Shown here one piece after another: positions 1 to 9,073 of a stretch of DNA of 64,000 nucleotides. The notes under the pieces are model-generated. The model was given only the letters and a program-made list of their open reading frames with translations, was not told where the DNA came from and did not search any database. This DNA comes from Deltaproteobacteria bacterium. GTDB taxonomy: Bacteria > Desulfobacterota > GWC2-55-46. Location of the stretch: NCBI GenBank assembly GCA_016177845.1, contig JACOUO010000011.1, positions 316,326 through 380,325 of the forward strand. Reading direction: 5' to 3'. A program made the translations under genes and the position numbers. Numbering within the stretch: the first letter of the stretch is position 1; each line of letters begins with the position of its first letter.

Positions 1-828
1 CTCATCAGTCAAGGTCAGGTGGTGGGGTGTGGCTTCTGCAGTCACATTTACCCCTCTCTTTTTTGCGGCCCTGATAAGCTCAACCGCCCCCTTTGTGCTG
101 ACATGCGCTATATGGAGCCTGCCACCCGTAAGTTCGGCAAGGCTAATATCCCTTGCCACTATCATATCCTCAGCGGCATTAGGAATGCCCTTGAGCCCAA
201 GCCTTGTGGCAACAACGCCTTCGTTCATCACTCCTGAGCCTGCAAGGTGCGCGTCTTCGGCATGGCTTATTACAGGCATTTTAAAGGCCTTTGAATATTC
301 AAGGGCGCGCCTCATAAGGCCGGGGTCTTCTACAGGCACTCCGTCATCAGAGATGGCGGCGCAACCTGCTGCCTTAAGCTCTCCAATCTCAGTCAACCTC
401 TCGCCCTTCTGGCCGGGGCTGAGTGCGCCGATTGGCAGGACATTGACTCCGCTGCCTTCCTCGGCTGCCTTCTTTTTTATGTAGCTTGTGACTGATTCGC
501 TGTCGTTTACAGGCCTTGTATTAGCCATGCAAAGGATGGTAGTAAATCCGCCCGCAGCCGCGGCCCGCGTACCGCTCTGAATTGTCTCTTTATACTCATA
601 GCCCGGCTCCCTAAGGTGCGTATGGAGATCGATAAGACCGGGTATTACGAGAAGGTTTTCAGCGTCTATTATGTCAAGGCCCGGACTGCCGGGAATTATC
701 TCGGAGGTATCCGTATCAGCCTTTTTTATGGAGGCTATCCTGCCTCCCATAATATAGATGTTATATATGCCGTCAACACCTGAGGCAGGGTCAACAAGTC
801 TTCCGCCTTTTATGACAAGCCTGTTCAT
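1..828 (-). CDS. pyrC: Dihydroorotase, C-terminus cut by window edge
   Basis: Hydrolyses dihydroorotate/cyclises carbamoyl-aspartate, the third step of pyrimidine synthesis, in the cytoplasm. The frame is open from an ATG at 828 to base 1, giving 276 residues of a family usually near 430, so the C-terminal third lies outside. Seen directly: the amidohydrolase metal motif DLHTHLREPG at residues 67-76, SDDG near 160, HAED at 189-192 and HVSTKGA at 242-248. It follows pyrB by 23 bp on the same strand and is probably co-transcribed with pyrR and pyrB. The metal-binding histidines argue for an active PyrC rather than a PyrX-type inactive partner, although the last metal ligand is not visible. Confidence 0.95.
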   Translation of the reverse strand, partial: MNRLVIKGGRLVDPASGVDGIYNIYIMGGRIASIKKADTDTSEIIPGSPGLDIIDAENLLVIPGLIDLHTHLREPGYEYKETIQSGTRAAAAGGFTTILCMANTRPVNDSESVTSYIKKKAAEEGSGVNVLPIGALSPGQKGERLTEIGELKAAGCAAISDDGVPVEDPGLMRRALEYSKAFKMPVISHAEDAHLAGSGVMNEGVVATRLGLKGIPNAAEDMIVARDISLAELTGGRLHIAHVSTKGAVELIRAAKKRGVNVTAEATPHHLTLTDE

Positions 829-851
829 GTTCTGTCCTTACAATTTGTTTT

Positions 852-1790
852 CTATACTACTGCGTCTTCCCTTGCGGCCCCAAGGAGGAGGTAGAAAAGC
901 GCCATCCTTACAGCCACACCGTTTGTGACCTGATCGAGTATCAATGAATAAGGGCCGTCAGCTACTTCAGAGGATATCTCGACCCCTCTGTTAATGGGGC
1001 CGGGGTGAAGTATTATCACATCATCCTTTGCGCCTTTGAGCTTACTCTCGTTGAGCCCGTAAAACCTTGAATACTCCCTTAAAGTGGGGAACAAAGACTC
1101 TTTCTGCCGCTCAAGCTGGATTCTAAGCATCATTATGACATCAGCGCCTTTTAGGGCAGCCTCGACATCGGATGTCGCCTTGCAGCCTAAATTCTCTATG
1201 CCCGGAGGCAGCATAGTGGGAGGGCCTGCAACCGTCACTTCAGCCCCGAGTTTTGTAAAACCGTATATGTTCGAGCGTGCCACCCTTGAATGGGTGATAT
1301 CGCCTATTATCGCTACTTTAAGCCCTTCTATCCTGCCTTTTTTCTCCTTTACCGTAAGCATGTCAAGGAGCGCCTGGCTCGGGTGCTCATGCGCCCCGTC
1401 GCCTGCGTTGATTACAGAGCAGCCCACATATTTGGCAAGCATATGCGGAGTGCCTGATGACGAATGACGGACAACTATGCAGTCAGGCCTCATCGCCTCA
1501 AGGTTTTTTGCGGTATCCTTGAGGGTCTCGCCTTTTACCACCGAGCTTGTGGATACCGAAATATTTACGGCGTCCGCGCTCATCCGTTTTGCGGCTATCT
1601 CAAAAGAGGTGCGCGTGCGTGTGGATGGCTCATAAAAGAGGTTGATGACTGTTTTGCCGCGAAGGGTCGGGACTTTCTTTATTTCCCTTGCGGAGACTTC
1701 CTTGAAGGATTCGGCTGTGGCAAGAATTCTCTCCAGTTCGTCGGGTGTTAAATCTTCTATTCCTAAAATGTCTTTTCTTTTAAGTCTCAT
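852..1790 (-). CDS. pyrB: Aspartate carbamoyltransferase catalytic subunit
   Basis: Condenses carbamoyl phosphate with aspartate, the committed step of pyrimidine synthesis. At 312 residues it has the normal length. The carbamoyl-phosphate loop STRTRTSFE is at residues 56-64 and HPSQALLD at 136-143, both hallmarks of ATCases. It lies 8 bp after pyrR and 23 bp before pyrC on the minus strand, so the three form an operon. No pyrI regulatory gene is adjacent; in this arrangement ATCase is usually unregulated or complexed with dihydroorotase. Control probably comes from the PyrR-type leader upstream of pyrR. Confidence 0.97.
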   Translation of the reverse strand: MRLKRKDILGIEDLTPDELERILATAESFKEVSAREIKKVPTLRGKTVINLFYEPSTRTRTSFEIAAKRMSADAVNISVSTSSVVKGETLKDTAKNLEAMRPDCIVVRHSSSGTPHMLAKYVGCSVINAGDGAHEHPSQALLDMLTVKEKKGRIEGLKVAIIGDITHSRVARSNIYGFTKLGAEVTVAGPPTMLPPGIENLGCKATSDVEAALKGADVIMMLRIQLERQKESLFPTLREYSRFYGLNESKLKGAKDDVIILHPGPINRGVEISSEVADGPYSLILDQVTNGVAVRMALFYLLLGAAREDAVV

Positions 1791-1798
1791 TATCGGCT

Positions 1799-2347
<549 letters not shown>

Positions 2348-2379
2348 TTAATTCCCCGGGAATTTTATTGAAGGCCGGC

Positions 2380-2420
2380 AAAAAAAAATACCTCCGCACA
2401 CTTCTAAGCGCGCGGAGGTA
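2380..2420 (-). terminator. Rho-independent terminator in the pyrR leader
   Basis: On the minus strand a 9-bp stem (TACCTCCGC / GCGGAGGTA, plus-strand arms 2412-2420 and 2389-2397) closes a 14-nt loop and is followed by nine consecutive T residues (2388-2380). It sits about 30 bp before the pyrR start and after the PyrR-like binding hairpin, so it is best read as the terminator of a pyr attenuator. It would also stop read-through from the upstream gene. Confidence 0.85.
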
Positions 2421-2454
2421 CATAAAATTTTGAATTTCTCTTCAGCTTCAACTC

Positions 2455-2496
2455 TACTCCCCGTTTTTAATCTCGCAGGATTAAATTAAATGGGTC
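2455..2496 (-). promoter_or_regulatory. Candidate PyrR-binding hairpin with antiterminator arm (pyr attenuator)
   Basis: The minus strand reads AATCCTGCGAGATT at 2482-2469, matching the PyrR-loop consensus ARUCCNGNGAGGYU at 13 of 14 positions. The hexaloop CUGCGA fits CNGNGA and is closed by a perfect 7-bp stem (2479-2485 with 2466-2472). A lower stem can form between CCC (2494-2492) and the GGG that follows. The same G-rich stretch, CGGGGAGTA (2463-2455), can instead pair with the 5' arm of the downstream terminator with one bulged A. This gives the mutually exclusive anti-antiterminator, antiterminator and terminator set known from Bacillus pyr operons. Pairings were worked out by eye. Confidence 0.75.
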
Positions 2497-2513
2497 TATT
2501 GTATTTTTAAAGC

Positions 2514-2921
2514 TTATTGTAAAACCCTGCTCGGGTCTTTCAGAGGCTTTTGTACTTCTATACTGAATTCAAGGTCTTTTGAATACTTATTGAAAAAATT
2601 GAGAGTCTCTGTGTAGTGGACATTTATACTAATGTCGTACGCGTCCCTCTCTATCTCCAGATTTTCGCTCTCAAGCGGTATAGACCACGCATTAGCCTTT
2701 TGGAGGATGCGCCTCTCAAGTGCGTCATCCGTGTACATATGCGCAATCTTCGCCTCATTGGAGACATCGGTCCTAAGCATATAGTAGGTAAAGTACGGCG
2801 GGACAAATTTATACGCGCCGTATATGCCGGAGCCCAATACAAATATCCAGAACAGGGCTTTAAAGCTTATGGAACCGCTTTTATCTCTAAGGAGTCTTTC
2901 AAACTTCACTTCTTTAAACAT
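2514..2921 (-). CDS. Small single-pass membrane protein of unknown function
   Basis: A 135-residue protein with a basic N-terminus, one hydrophobic segment at about residues 20-39, then a mainly polar domain. This resembles the DUF4845-like layout of short N-terminally anchored proteins, but I cannot assign a family firmly. It sits between UDP-glucose dehydrogenase (50 bp upstream) and the pyrR leader, which begins right after its stop codon. Transcription of this gene would run straight into the pyr attenuator, so it may share a transcript with pyrimidine genes. No catalytic motif is visible. Confidence 0.7.
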   Translation of the reverse strand: MFKEVKFERLLRDKSGSISFKALFWIFVLGSGIYGAYKFVPPYFTYYMLRTDVSNEAKIAHMYTDDALERRILQKANAWSIPLESENLEIERDAYDISINVHYTETLNFFNKYSKDLEFSIEVQKPLKDPSRVLQ

Positions 2922-2971
2922 TACAACTTTTGGTCCGGCTTAGTCAATACAATTTTTATTTTTTCTTAAGC

Positions 2972-4333
2972 TCAATTCTCAGCGACAGGCTCCCCTAAAG
3001 AAGGCTGAAAGGCAAACTCATTCCTCTTCTCAGACCTGCCGACCGAAACATACTCAAAGCCCATCTTCTTCATGCTCGCTGGCTCATAGATATTCCTCAA
3101 ATCGACTATCTTGGGGCTCTTAAGCAGGCCTTTTACCTTCGCAAGGTCGATTTTTCTGAACTGGTTCCATTCCGTAAGGATTACCAGCGCGTCGCAGTCC
3201 TTTGCGACCTCATAGGCATCATTGCAGTATGAGACCGTATAAGGCATAAGGCGTTTTGCGTTCTCCATTCCGGCAGGGTCATATGCCTTTATGATAGCGC
3301 CCTCATTTAACAGGAGGTTTGCGATATCAACGGCAGGAGACTCCCTTACATCGTCCGTATTAGGCTTGAAGGCAAGGCCTAAGATACCGATATGCTTGCC
3401 TGAGAGGTTGCCTACAAGGCCTCTTATCTTATCCATCATGAGGGTTCTCTGTATATCGTTCACCTCAATGACGGATTCAACGATCTTAAAAGTATAGCCG
3501 TGCGCCTTTGCTATCTTTGTTATTGCCATCGTGTCTTTGGGGAAGCATGAACCGCCGTAACCGGGGCCCGGATGAAGGAACTTAGGGCCTATCCTCTGGT
3601 CAAGGCCCATGCCCTTGGCTACCATGTGTACATCAGCCCCTACCCTCTCGCAGATATTGGCTATCTCGTTGATAAACGATATCTTTGTGGCAAGGAAGGC
3701 GTTGGAAGCATATTTTATCAGCTCCGCAGTCTCAATGTCTGTGACTACGACCGGTGTTTCTAAAAGATAAAGGGGCGAATAAAGGTCTTTCATGATGGCT
3801 ATCGCCTGCTCGCTCCTTGCGCCTATGACAACCCTGTTAGGCCTCATGAAATCCTCAACAGCAGAGCCTTCTCTCAGGAACTCGGGGTTTGAGGCCACAT
3901 CAAACTTATGGTCCTCGCCCTGTTCCTTATTGATTATGCCCTCTATCAAGCTGCCTGTGCCAACAGGCACAGTGCTCTTTGTGACTATTACCTTGTAACC
4001 GTTGAGGTTTTTGGCAATGGTCCTTGCGACTTCCTCGATATAGCTCAAGTCAGCGGAGCCGTCCTCCTTGGGAGGAGTGCCGACCGCGATAAAGATGACG
4101 AGGGATTTTTTTATGGCATCGCTTAGATCTGTAGTAAATGTAAGCCTGTTCTCATTTACATTCTTCTCGACAAGCTCCTTAAGGCCGGGCTCGAAAATGG
4201 GTATCTCACCCCTTTTGAGCATCTCGATCTTCTCTACATCTTTATCAACACAGGAGACATTCACGCCGAAGTCAGCGAAACAGGTTCCTGTCACAAGCCC
4301 TACATAACCTGTACCGATAACGCAAATATTCAT
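2972..4333 (-). CDS. UDP-glucose 6-dehydrogenase
   Basis: Oxidises UDP-glucose to UDP-glucuronate with two NAD+, supplying an acidic sugar donor for surface glycans. The Rossmann motif GTGYVG is at residues 7-12 and the catalytic cysteine lies in GPGYGGSCFPKDT (Cys263). The length, 453 residues, is normal for the UDP-glucose/GDP-mannose dehydrogenase family. I chose the ATG at 4333, not the upstream one at 4357, because GGAGG lies 9 nt before it and the protein then starts at the usual MNICVIGTGYVG. It is the last recognisable enzyme of the glycan locus. Substrate (UDP-glucose rather than UDP-GlcNAc or GDP-mannose) is inferred from overall resemblance. Confidence 0.93.
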   Translation of the reverse strand: MNICVIGTGYVGLVTGTCFADFGVNVSCVDKDVEKIEMLKRGEIPIFEPGLKELVEKNVNENRLTFTTDLSDAIKKSLVIFIAVGTPPKEDGSADLSYIEEVARTIAKNLNGYKVIVTKSTVPVGTGSLIEGIINKEQGEDHKFDVASNPEFLREGSAVEDFMRPNRVVIGARSEQAIAIMKDLYSPLYLLETPVVVTDIETAELIKYASNAFLATKISFINEIANICERVGADVHMVAKGMGLDQRIGPKFLHPGPGYGGSCFPKDTMAITKIAKAHGYTFKIVESVIEVNDIQRTLMMDKIRGLVGNLSGKHIGILGLAFKPNTDDVRESPAVDIANLLLNEGAIIKAYDPAGMENAKRLMPYTVSYCNDAYEVAKDCDALVILTEWNQFRKIDLAKVKGLLKSPKIVDLRNIYEPASMKKMGFEYVSVGRSEKRNEFAFQPSLGEPVAEN

Positions 4334-4487
4334 TCCAGAACCTCCATTATTTTTCACCTAAAAACCCCTTTTAGAAGTAATAGTAGTAATTAACAGAAAA
4401 AAAGCAACAGCGCAACACAGCCCCAACCCAAGGGGTGTCAGGGAGGGCTTTTCTTTCATCCGACCGTATAAAGCCTTGAAGAAAGGC

Positions 4488-4583
4488 TTATTCCAGCGGA
4501 AGATTTGAGAACATAAGCTTGGCGGCAAGCGTCAGGATGAAAACCCCTGCAAGCAAGCCCGCGGTGAAGAACAAAGCTGTCAT
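4488..4583 (-). CDS. Possible 31-residue single-TM microprotein
   Basis: An ATG at 4583 opens 31 codons ending in TAA at 4488. The product is almost one hydrophobic helix (TALFFTAGLLAGVFILTLAA) with a short polar tail. AGGTGG lies 7 nt before the ATG, a reasonable ribosome-binding site. It starts 25 bp after the GT9 stop, on the same strand, so it would be co-transcribed. A short open frame can arise by chance; the ribosome-binding site, hydrophobicity and operon position are the only support. Confidence 0.4.
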   Translation of the reverse strand: MTALFFTAGLLAGVFILTLAAKLMFSNLPLE

Positions 4584-4607
4584 AACCAGGCCACCTGAGT
4601 ATTAAAT

Positions 4608-5789
4608 TTAGGCTTTTGATTTAAGCCGTACAACCTTTGAATTCTTATGGAAATCCAGATATCTGCTGGCTTCCTTAAGGCAGTCGTCAACCCTTATTTC
4701 CATGCATTCCATCGAAGAACAGCCGTTCTTGCGGAAACAAGGAGAGCAGTCAACTTCGTTTTTAACCACCCTTACGCTCCTGCCCACAGGACGCCACTGC
4801 ACTGAGTCATTTATGCCGCACCAAACCGCAACAACAGGTGTTGAGAAGGACGCGGCAAGGTGCGCGGGCAGAGAATCAAGCCCTATGAAAAGAGTCGCCC
4901 TTTTAGCGGCAGCGGCAAACAATTCAAAAGATATCAAAGAGGGCAGCTTTATGCAACCATTTAAATCCCCGAATTCGGTATCATAGACAAGCACCTTTAT
5001 TTCGTAAATGCCTGACAACTTATCTATTAATTCCTGCCAGCATTCCTTTTTCCACTGCTTTTTGGGGTTGCCGCAGCCGGTGTGTATAAGGACGAACTGC
5101 TCGCCTTCGGTTATGCCGAGGCCTTCCAGTATCCTTGAACACTCTTTAAGGGCTGTTTTTGAAGGAGTAAATTCAGGTTTTATGTCTTTATCCGGGACAA
5201 ATATGCCAAGCGCCTTGAGTGTGTCATTTACATGGGATATTTCATGGACCCCTTCCCTGTAAGGAACTATCTTATCAAGGAGAAAGCCCCAGCCCCCTGT
5301 TGCAAAGCCGACCTTGCATCTTCCGCCGCCAAGATACATAAGCGGGATTGAATTAAAAGGGTACGCTCTGAGGTCAATGCAAAGGTCATAGCCCTCTGCC
5401 CTCATCTTTCTTACATTGCCGACAAAGCCCGACAATGCTGTCCGGGCATTTTTAAGCAAACCTTTTGCCCTGTTATGCCTGATGGAATTATAGATCAGTA
5501 CCCGGTCTATGTTAGGGTTTGACCTTAGATAGCTCTTTGCCCACTCGCCTGCCATAAAATGTATCTTGGCTGATGGATAGGCTATTTTCAGGTGCGGAAG
5601 TATGGAGCTGGCTATGAAAACATCGCCGAAATGGTCAATCCTTGAGACAAGTATCTTTTTTATATTTGAAGGAGCCTGGGCATTGCCTGATTTCCTGAAA
5701 ATACTATAGCCGAGGAAATCAATGATCCCCTGTCCTATTGCCATATAAGGCTTCTGGAATAAATAACTTCTGCCCAACGCTTTTCTCAT
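4608..5789 (-). CDS. Family 9 glycosyltransferase (heptosyltransferase-like)
   Basis: GT9 enzymes such as WaaC and WaaF add heptose to LPS core on the cytoplasmic membrane face. This 393-residue protein has the family's Rossmann pattern: the RIDHFGDVF segment at residues 50-58, matching the usual R-x-D-x-x-G-D loop, and GLDSLPAH at 303-310, matching the G-x-D-S-G-P-x-H donor motif with Leu for Gly. The C-terminal tail has five cysteines (348, 351, 357, 362, 370), unusual for the family. A near-consensus promoter lies 51-79 bp upstream, so this gene probably starts a unit with the microprotein and UDP-glucose dehydrogenase. Acceptor and donor sugars are unknown. Confidence 0.88.
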   Translation of the reverse strand: MRKALGRSYLFQKPYMAIGQGIIDFLGYSIFRKSGNAQAPSNIKKILVSRIDHFGDVFIASSILPHLKIAYPSAKIHFMAGEWAKSYLRSNPNIDRVLIYNSIRHNRAKGLLKNARTALSGFVGNVRKMRAEGYDLCIDLRAYPFNSIPLMYLGGGRCKVGFATGGWGFLLDKIVPYREGVHEISHVNDTLKALGIFVPDKDIKPEFTPSKTALKECSRILEGLGITEGEQFVLIHTGCGNPKKQWKKECWQELIDKLSGIYEIKVLVYDTEFGDLNGCIKLPSLISFELFAAAAKRATLFIGLDSLPAHLAASFSTPVVAVWCGINDSVQWRPVGRSVRVVKNEVDCSPCFRKNGCSSMECMEIRVDDCLKEASRYLDFHKNSKVVRLKSKA

Positions 5790-5839
5790 AGTCGGGGTGA
5801 ACTCTCGCTGCTGATGTTTGGATTTTCAAAACAAAATCA

Positions 5840-5868
5840 AGTATAATCAGAGGGTTCAGCTATGTCAA
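5840..5868 (-). promoter_or_regulatory. Near-consensus sigma-70-type promoter for the GT9 gene
   Basis: On the minus strand TTGACA (5868-5863) is followed by 17 nt and TATACT (5845-5840). The predicted start site is near 5833, giving a leader of about 45 nt before the GT9 ATG at 5789. It is the best promoter match in the locus, in a 113-bp gap that separates the GT9/UDP-glucose dehydrogenase unit from the GT4 genes upstream. Confidence 0.75.
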
Positions 5869-5902
5869 GACAGAAGTACGGCTTCACATTTAAACCCTAA
5901 AT

Positions 5903-7042
5903 TCATTCAAGGCCCTCTTTATATATTTCGGTTAATCTTTGGGCAACGCTCTTCCATGTAAAGCGCTTTAATACCCTTTCCCTGCCTGCCTTTGCGTATG
6001 ATTCTCTCAGTCCTTTATCCTGTATGAGTTTTCTCAGGGCCTCTGTAAGGGCAATAGGGTCGCCTTCCCTGAATACCAGTCCGGCATTTCCGATAACATG
6101 GGGGATCTCCCCTGAATCAGAGCCTACAACAGCAACTTCGCAGGACATTGCCTCGGTCAGCACTCTGCCGAATTGTTCTTTCCAGCCTTTCGTGGTGCGG
6201 GAAGGCAGGACTAAAATATCTGCCTTGCTGTACAGGGCAGGAAGAAGCCGGCTCTCAAGGGCATCAATAAAGGTTATGAGGCCGGAAACTCCCTTTTCCC
6301 GAGCTATCCGCAAAAAGGTCTCCTTTTCACCGCTGCCTGCTATCACAAGCTCGCAGTTGACCTTTTCTTCCCTAAGGTTTGCGATTGCCTCTATCAACAG
6401 GTCCACGCCTTTATCATGCGTCAACCTGCCTACATAACAGATACGCGCTCTTTCTTTTCTGTCCGGGAACTCACAGCCCTTTAAGCTGACCTCTGTCCTT
6501 TTAAAGAGGTTTTCGTCAAGCCCTACCGGGGCCTGAGCTATTTTTTTTGCGAATCCTTTTGAGGACCATATTTTTCTGCCTTCTTCGGGTATCGCTATCA
6601 GGGTATCGGTATTGCGAAGCACAAACTTCTCAAGATACGAAAATAAAAAATTTTGAGGCATTATCATATTCTCAAAACTTTCAACGACTATCTTCGCCCC
6701 TGGAGTAATCCTTCTTGAGAGCATGGCCATCTGAAAGCAGGACAGGGAATACGGCTCTTCAAAAATATGCACAATCTCAGGATTTACGCTCCTGAACAGT
6801 CCTGCAAGCTTTTTAATATCCCTGTAAAGGAAACGCTTCAGCTTGTTTTGAAATAATATAGGCACAGGGATGACCTTATACCCATCCTGTTCCAGAACGC
6901 CTTTGATTTCTTGAAGCCTGCCGCTTTCAAACCATTTTTCAGGTGTAATAACGGTAAGCTCGTTGCCTTGAGCTGCTATCTCTTTAAAGAGCTTTCTGTA
7001 TTCAGGCTCTACGGCAGCATGCCATGTAAAAAGTATCCTCAT
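5903..7042 (-). CDS. Family 4 glycosyltransferase
   Basis: A retaining GT-B glycosyltransferase of 379 residues. The C-terminal donor domain starts with YVGRLTHDKGVDLLIEAI (from residue 203) and contains the GT4 E-x7-E motif (Glu289 and Glu297 in EQFGRVLTE). It probably transfers one sugar from a nucleotide donor to a lipid-linked or core glycan in the cytoplasm. Its ATG overlaps the stop codon of the preceding GT4 gene (ATGA, 7039-7042), so the two are translationally coupled. The donor and acceptor cannot be told from sequence. Confidence 0.9.
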   Translation of the reverse strand: MRILFTWHAAVEPEYRKLFKEIAAQGNELTVITPEKWFESGRLQEIKGVLEQDGYKVIPVPILFQNKLKRFLYRDIKKLAGLFRSVNPEIVHIFEEPYSLSCFQMAMLSRRITPGAKIVVESFENMIMPQNFLFSYLEKFVLRNTDTLIAIPEEGRKIWSSKGFAKKIAQAPVGLDENLFKRTEVSLKGCEFPDRKERARICYVGRLTHDKGVDLLIEAIANLREEKVNCELVIAGSGEKETFLRIAREKGVSGLITFIDALESRLLPALYSKADILVLPSRTTKGWKEQFGRVLTEAMSCEVAVVGSDSGEIPHVIGNAGLVFREGDPIALTEALRKLIQDKGLRESYAKAGRERVLKRFTWKSVAQRLTEIYKEGLE

Positions 7043-8142
7043 GCCAGGCTTTCAAATACCTTTAAGGTTTGTTTGGCTGTTTTTTCCCAGCTGAAAATCT
7101 TTGCGCGCTCAAGGCCTTGTTTTATCATCCGCTCCCTTAATGCGCTGTCGCAGGTAATCTTATCCATGGCTGAAGCCATGGCATCCTCATCAAGCGGGTC
7201 GATTAAAATCCCGCAGTCACCCGCAACCTCAGGCATGGATGACGAATCAGATGTTATGACCGGACACCCGCAGGCCATCGCTTCGACTATGGGAAGCCCA
7301 AACCCCTCATGCAAAGACGGGAAGACAAGGGCCTGTGCGCCGCTTATAAGTACCGGCAGGTCCTCCACGGGAACATAACCTAACAGTATGACATTATCCT
7401 TTAGGCCGAGTTCATCTATTGTTCTGATGATCTTTTCGTAATCCTCGCCCCTTCTGCCAGTAATAATGAAGTTCATTTCACTTCTACCTTTGAATCCGGC
7501 AAATGCCCTTACGACCCTGGGCAGGTTTTTTCTGTACCAGAGAAGACTGCTTGTATTTATCAAATACTTCTTTTTTATCCCGTACTTCTTCCTGACCTTT
7601 TCAATTTCTTCAGGCCCTCTTTTGTAGAAAAGCCTTGAGTCATATCCAAGCGGAGTTACGATGACCCTGGAGGCATCGACACCTGTCACATCAAGGATGC
7701 TTCTTTTGGTGGATTCTGAAATTGCAAGTATCCTGTCGGCCCTTTTTATCGTGCAGGTAATGGCTGCAAGAAAATGGAGTTTGGCTGAAATGGAAATAGG
7801 GCTCCTGAAATATTGTTTCAGGCTGTGCAGGTCGAAAACAGTTATTACCTTCCTGCCCTTTGAGAACGGAGGCATTTTCTCATGCGGCACGAAGATTATG
7901 TCATGCCTGTCTTTCCTCAACTCCACAGGAAGCCTAAGATATGTCCAGAACTTCGGGAATTCGATTATCTTCTCATGGAAATTTTCAGCATCGATTTTAT
8001 GGATTAAAGGATGGCTGGAATATAAGTCGTAGCTGTTTGACCTGTCAATGGAGGCAATGGCCTTAAGGAGATTATAAGTATAATATCCCATGCCATTAAG
8101 CGTATCCTCGCTTAACATCTTTGCGTGCACGGCAATCTTCAT
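7039..8142 (-). CDS. Family 4 glycosyltransferase
   Basis: A 367-residue GT-B enzyme. The N-terminal acceptor domain has the GMGYYTYNLL segment (residues 17-26) seen in mannosyltransferase-like GT4 proteins. The C-terminal domain carries EGFGLPIVE with the E-x7-E pair Glu279/Glu287 followed by AMACGCPVITS. It overlaps the next GT4 gene by 4 bp and follows the methyltransferase by 6 bp, so all three are likely one transcript. It resembles the GT4 protein at 16417-17523 in this window, suggesting a related linkage. Sugar specificity is not known. Confidence 0.9.
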   Translation of the reverse strand: MKIAVHAKMLSEDTLNGMGYYTYNLLKAIASIDRSNSYDLYSSHPLIHKIDAENFHEKIIEFPKFWTYLRLPVELRKDRHDIIFVPHEKMPPFSKGRKVITVFDLHSLKQYFRSPISISAKLHFLAAITCTIKRADRILAISESTKRSILDVTGVDASRVIVTPLGYDSRLFYKRGPEEIEKVRKKYGIKKKYLINTSSLLWYRKNLPRVVRAFAGFKGRSEMNFIITGRRGEDYEKIIRTIDELGLKDNVILLGYVPVEDLPVLISGAQALVFPSLHEGFGLPIVEAMACGCPVITSDSSSMPEVAGDCGILIDPLDEDAMASAMDKITCDSALRERMIKQGLERAKIFSWEKTAKQTLKVFESLA

Positions 8143-8148
8143 CCGGTC

Positions 8149-9048
8149 CTACGCCTTCAGTTTCGCGATACATGTCAAATTGCTTCCCTTGAACCTTAAA
8201 AGGCCGCATAAAATTCCGGGAGGCATTGAAATGGTATTGAAAAAAACATTTTTTACTTTCATCAACAGGCCGGCTTTTTTGATGCTTTCATTATTATTTG
8301 TTTCAAGCCCTTTTTTGACCATGCCGTGGGCAAGCCCAAACCTTATCTTGCCTTTCAGATAGTGCGCTATATCATCCGAGTTCAAGGGCTTTTCCACAAG
8401 GTCTATCACCACAAAGCCCTGCTCGGCAATGAAATTCCTGAGTGCGCCTGCGCTCCACTTTGTGAGGTGATTCGGCGGGGCATCTCCGATGCCGATTGTG
8501 TCTATAAACCTGTTCCTGTTCGGCACGCTCAGTGCGATAACGCCTCCGGGAGTGAGCAGGTCTTTTATGTCATCAAGAAATTTCTTTGGTGAGTCAAGGT
8601 GCTCAAGCACTTCGAAAAAAGTGACAATATCGAACCGGTGCTTTCCGAACTTCTTTTTAAGCTCAGCGACGCTATAACAAAAGACATTTTCTATCTTATA
8701 TTTTTCTTTGGCTACCTTTATATTACTCCGGTCAAAATCAATCCCATAGACATCATAACCGAGCTTTTTTGCCTCGCTGAGGAAAATCCCCGTTCCGCAG
8801 CCTATGTCAATCAGGGACTTTCCCTTTATTTTCCGGCCTAATACCTGCTTATGATACCATTCCGTGGTTTTCGTGATCACCCTTCCAACGGTGTACATCT
8901 CGGCGTTCTCATACCAGGAAGCGCCAGGGGCCTTGAAAGGGTCGGCGAACACGACATCGCATGAGGGGCAATGGAACATTTTATATTTGCCTGCCTCACT
9001 TACTTTTTTCTGGTCTGATTTCTTGAGGCATACAGGACAGCGGCGCAT
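8149..9048 (-). CDS. Class I SAM-dependent methyltransferase with N-terminal zinc-ribbon-like motif
   Basis: A 299-residue protein. Two CxxC pairs, CPVC (4-7) and CPSC (27-30), form a likely zinc ribbon. The SAM-binding motif DIGCGTG is at 81-87 and FFEVLEHL follows in the usual place for methyltransf_23-like enzymes. This layout is common in methyltransferases of surface-polysaccharide clusters, where they methylate sugars or act in branched-sugar synthesis. It lies between a B12-type radical SAM gene and two GT4 genes with 6-25 bp gaps. The substrate is unknown; a sugar hydroxyl or nucleotide sugar is the likely one given its neighbours. Confidence 0.85.
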   Translation of the reverse strand: MRRCPVCLKKSDQKKVSEAGKYKMFHCPSCDVVFADPFKAPGASWYENAEMYTVGRVITKTTEWYHKQVLGRKIKGKSLIDIGCGTGIFLSEAKKLGYDVYGIDFDRSNIKVAKEKYKIENVFCYSVAELKKKFGKHRFDIVTFFEVLEHLDSPKKFLDDIKDLLTPGGVIALSVPNRNRFIDTIGIGDAPPNHLTKWSAGALRNFIAEQGFVVIDLVEKPLNSDDIAHYLKGKIRFGLAHGMVKKGLETNNNESIKKAGLLMKVKNVFFNTISMPPGILCGLLRFKGSNLTCIAKLKA

Positions 9049-9073
9049 ACCAATCTCGCTTTTCGGACTTGAT

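Noticed and set aside
4471-4489. AAGCC/GGCTT hairpin as a terminator after the GT9 unit
   Set aside because: The stem is only 5 bp and lacks a T-run on the minus strand.
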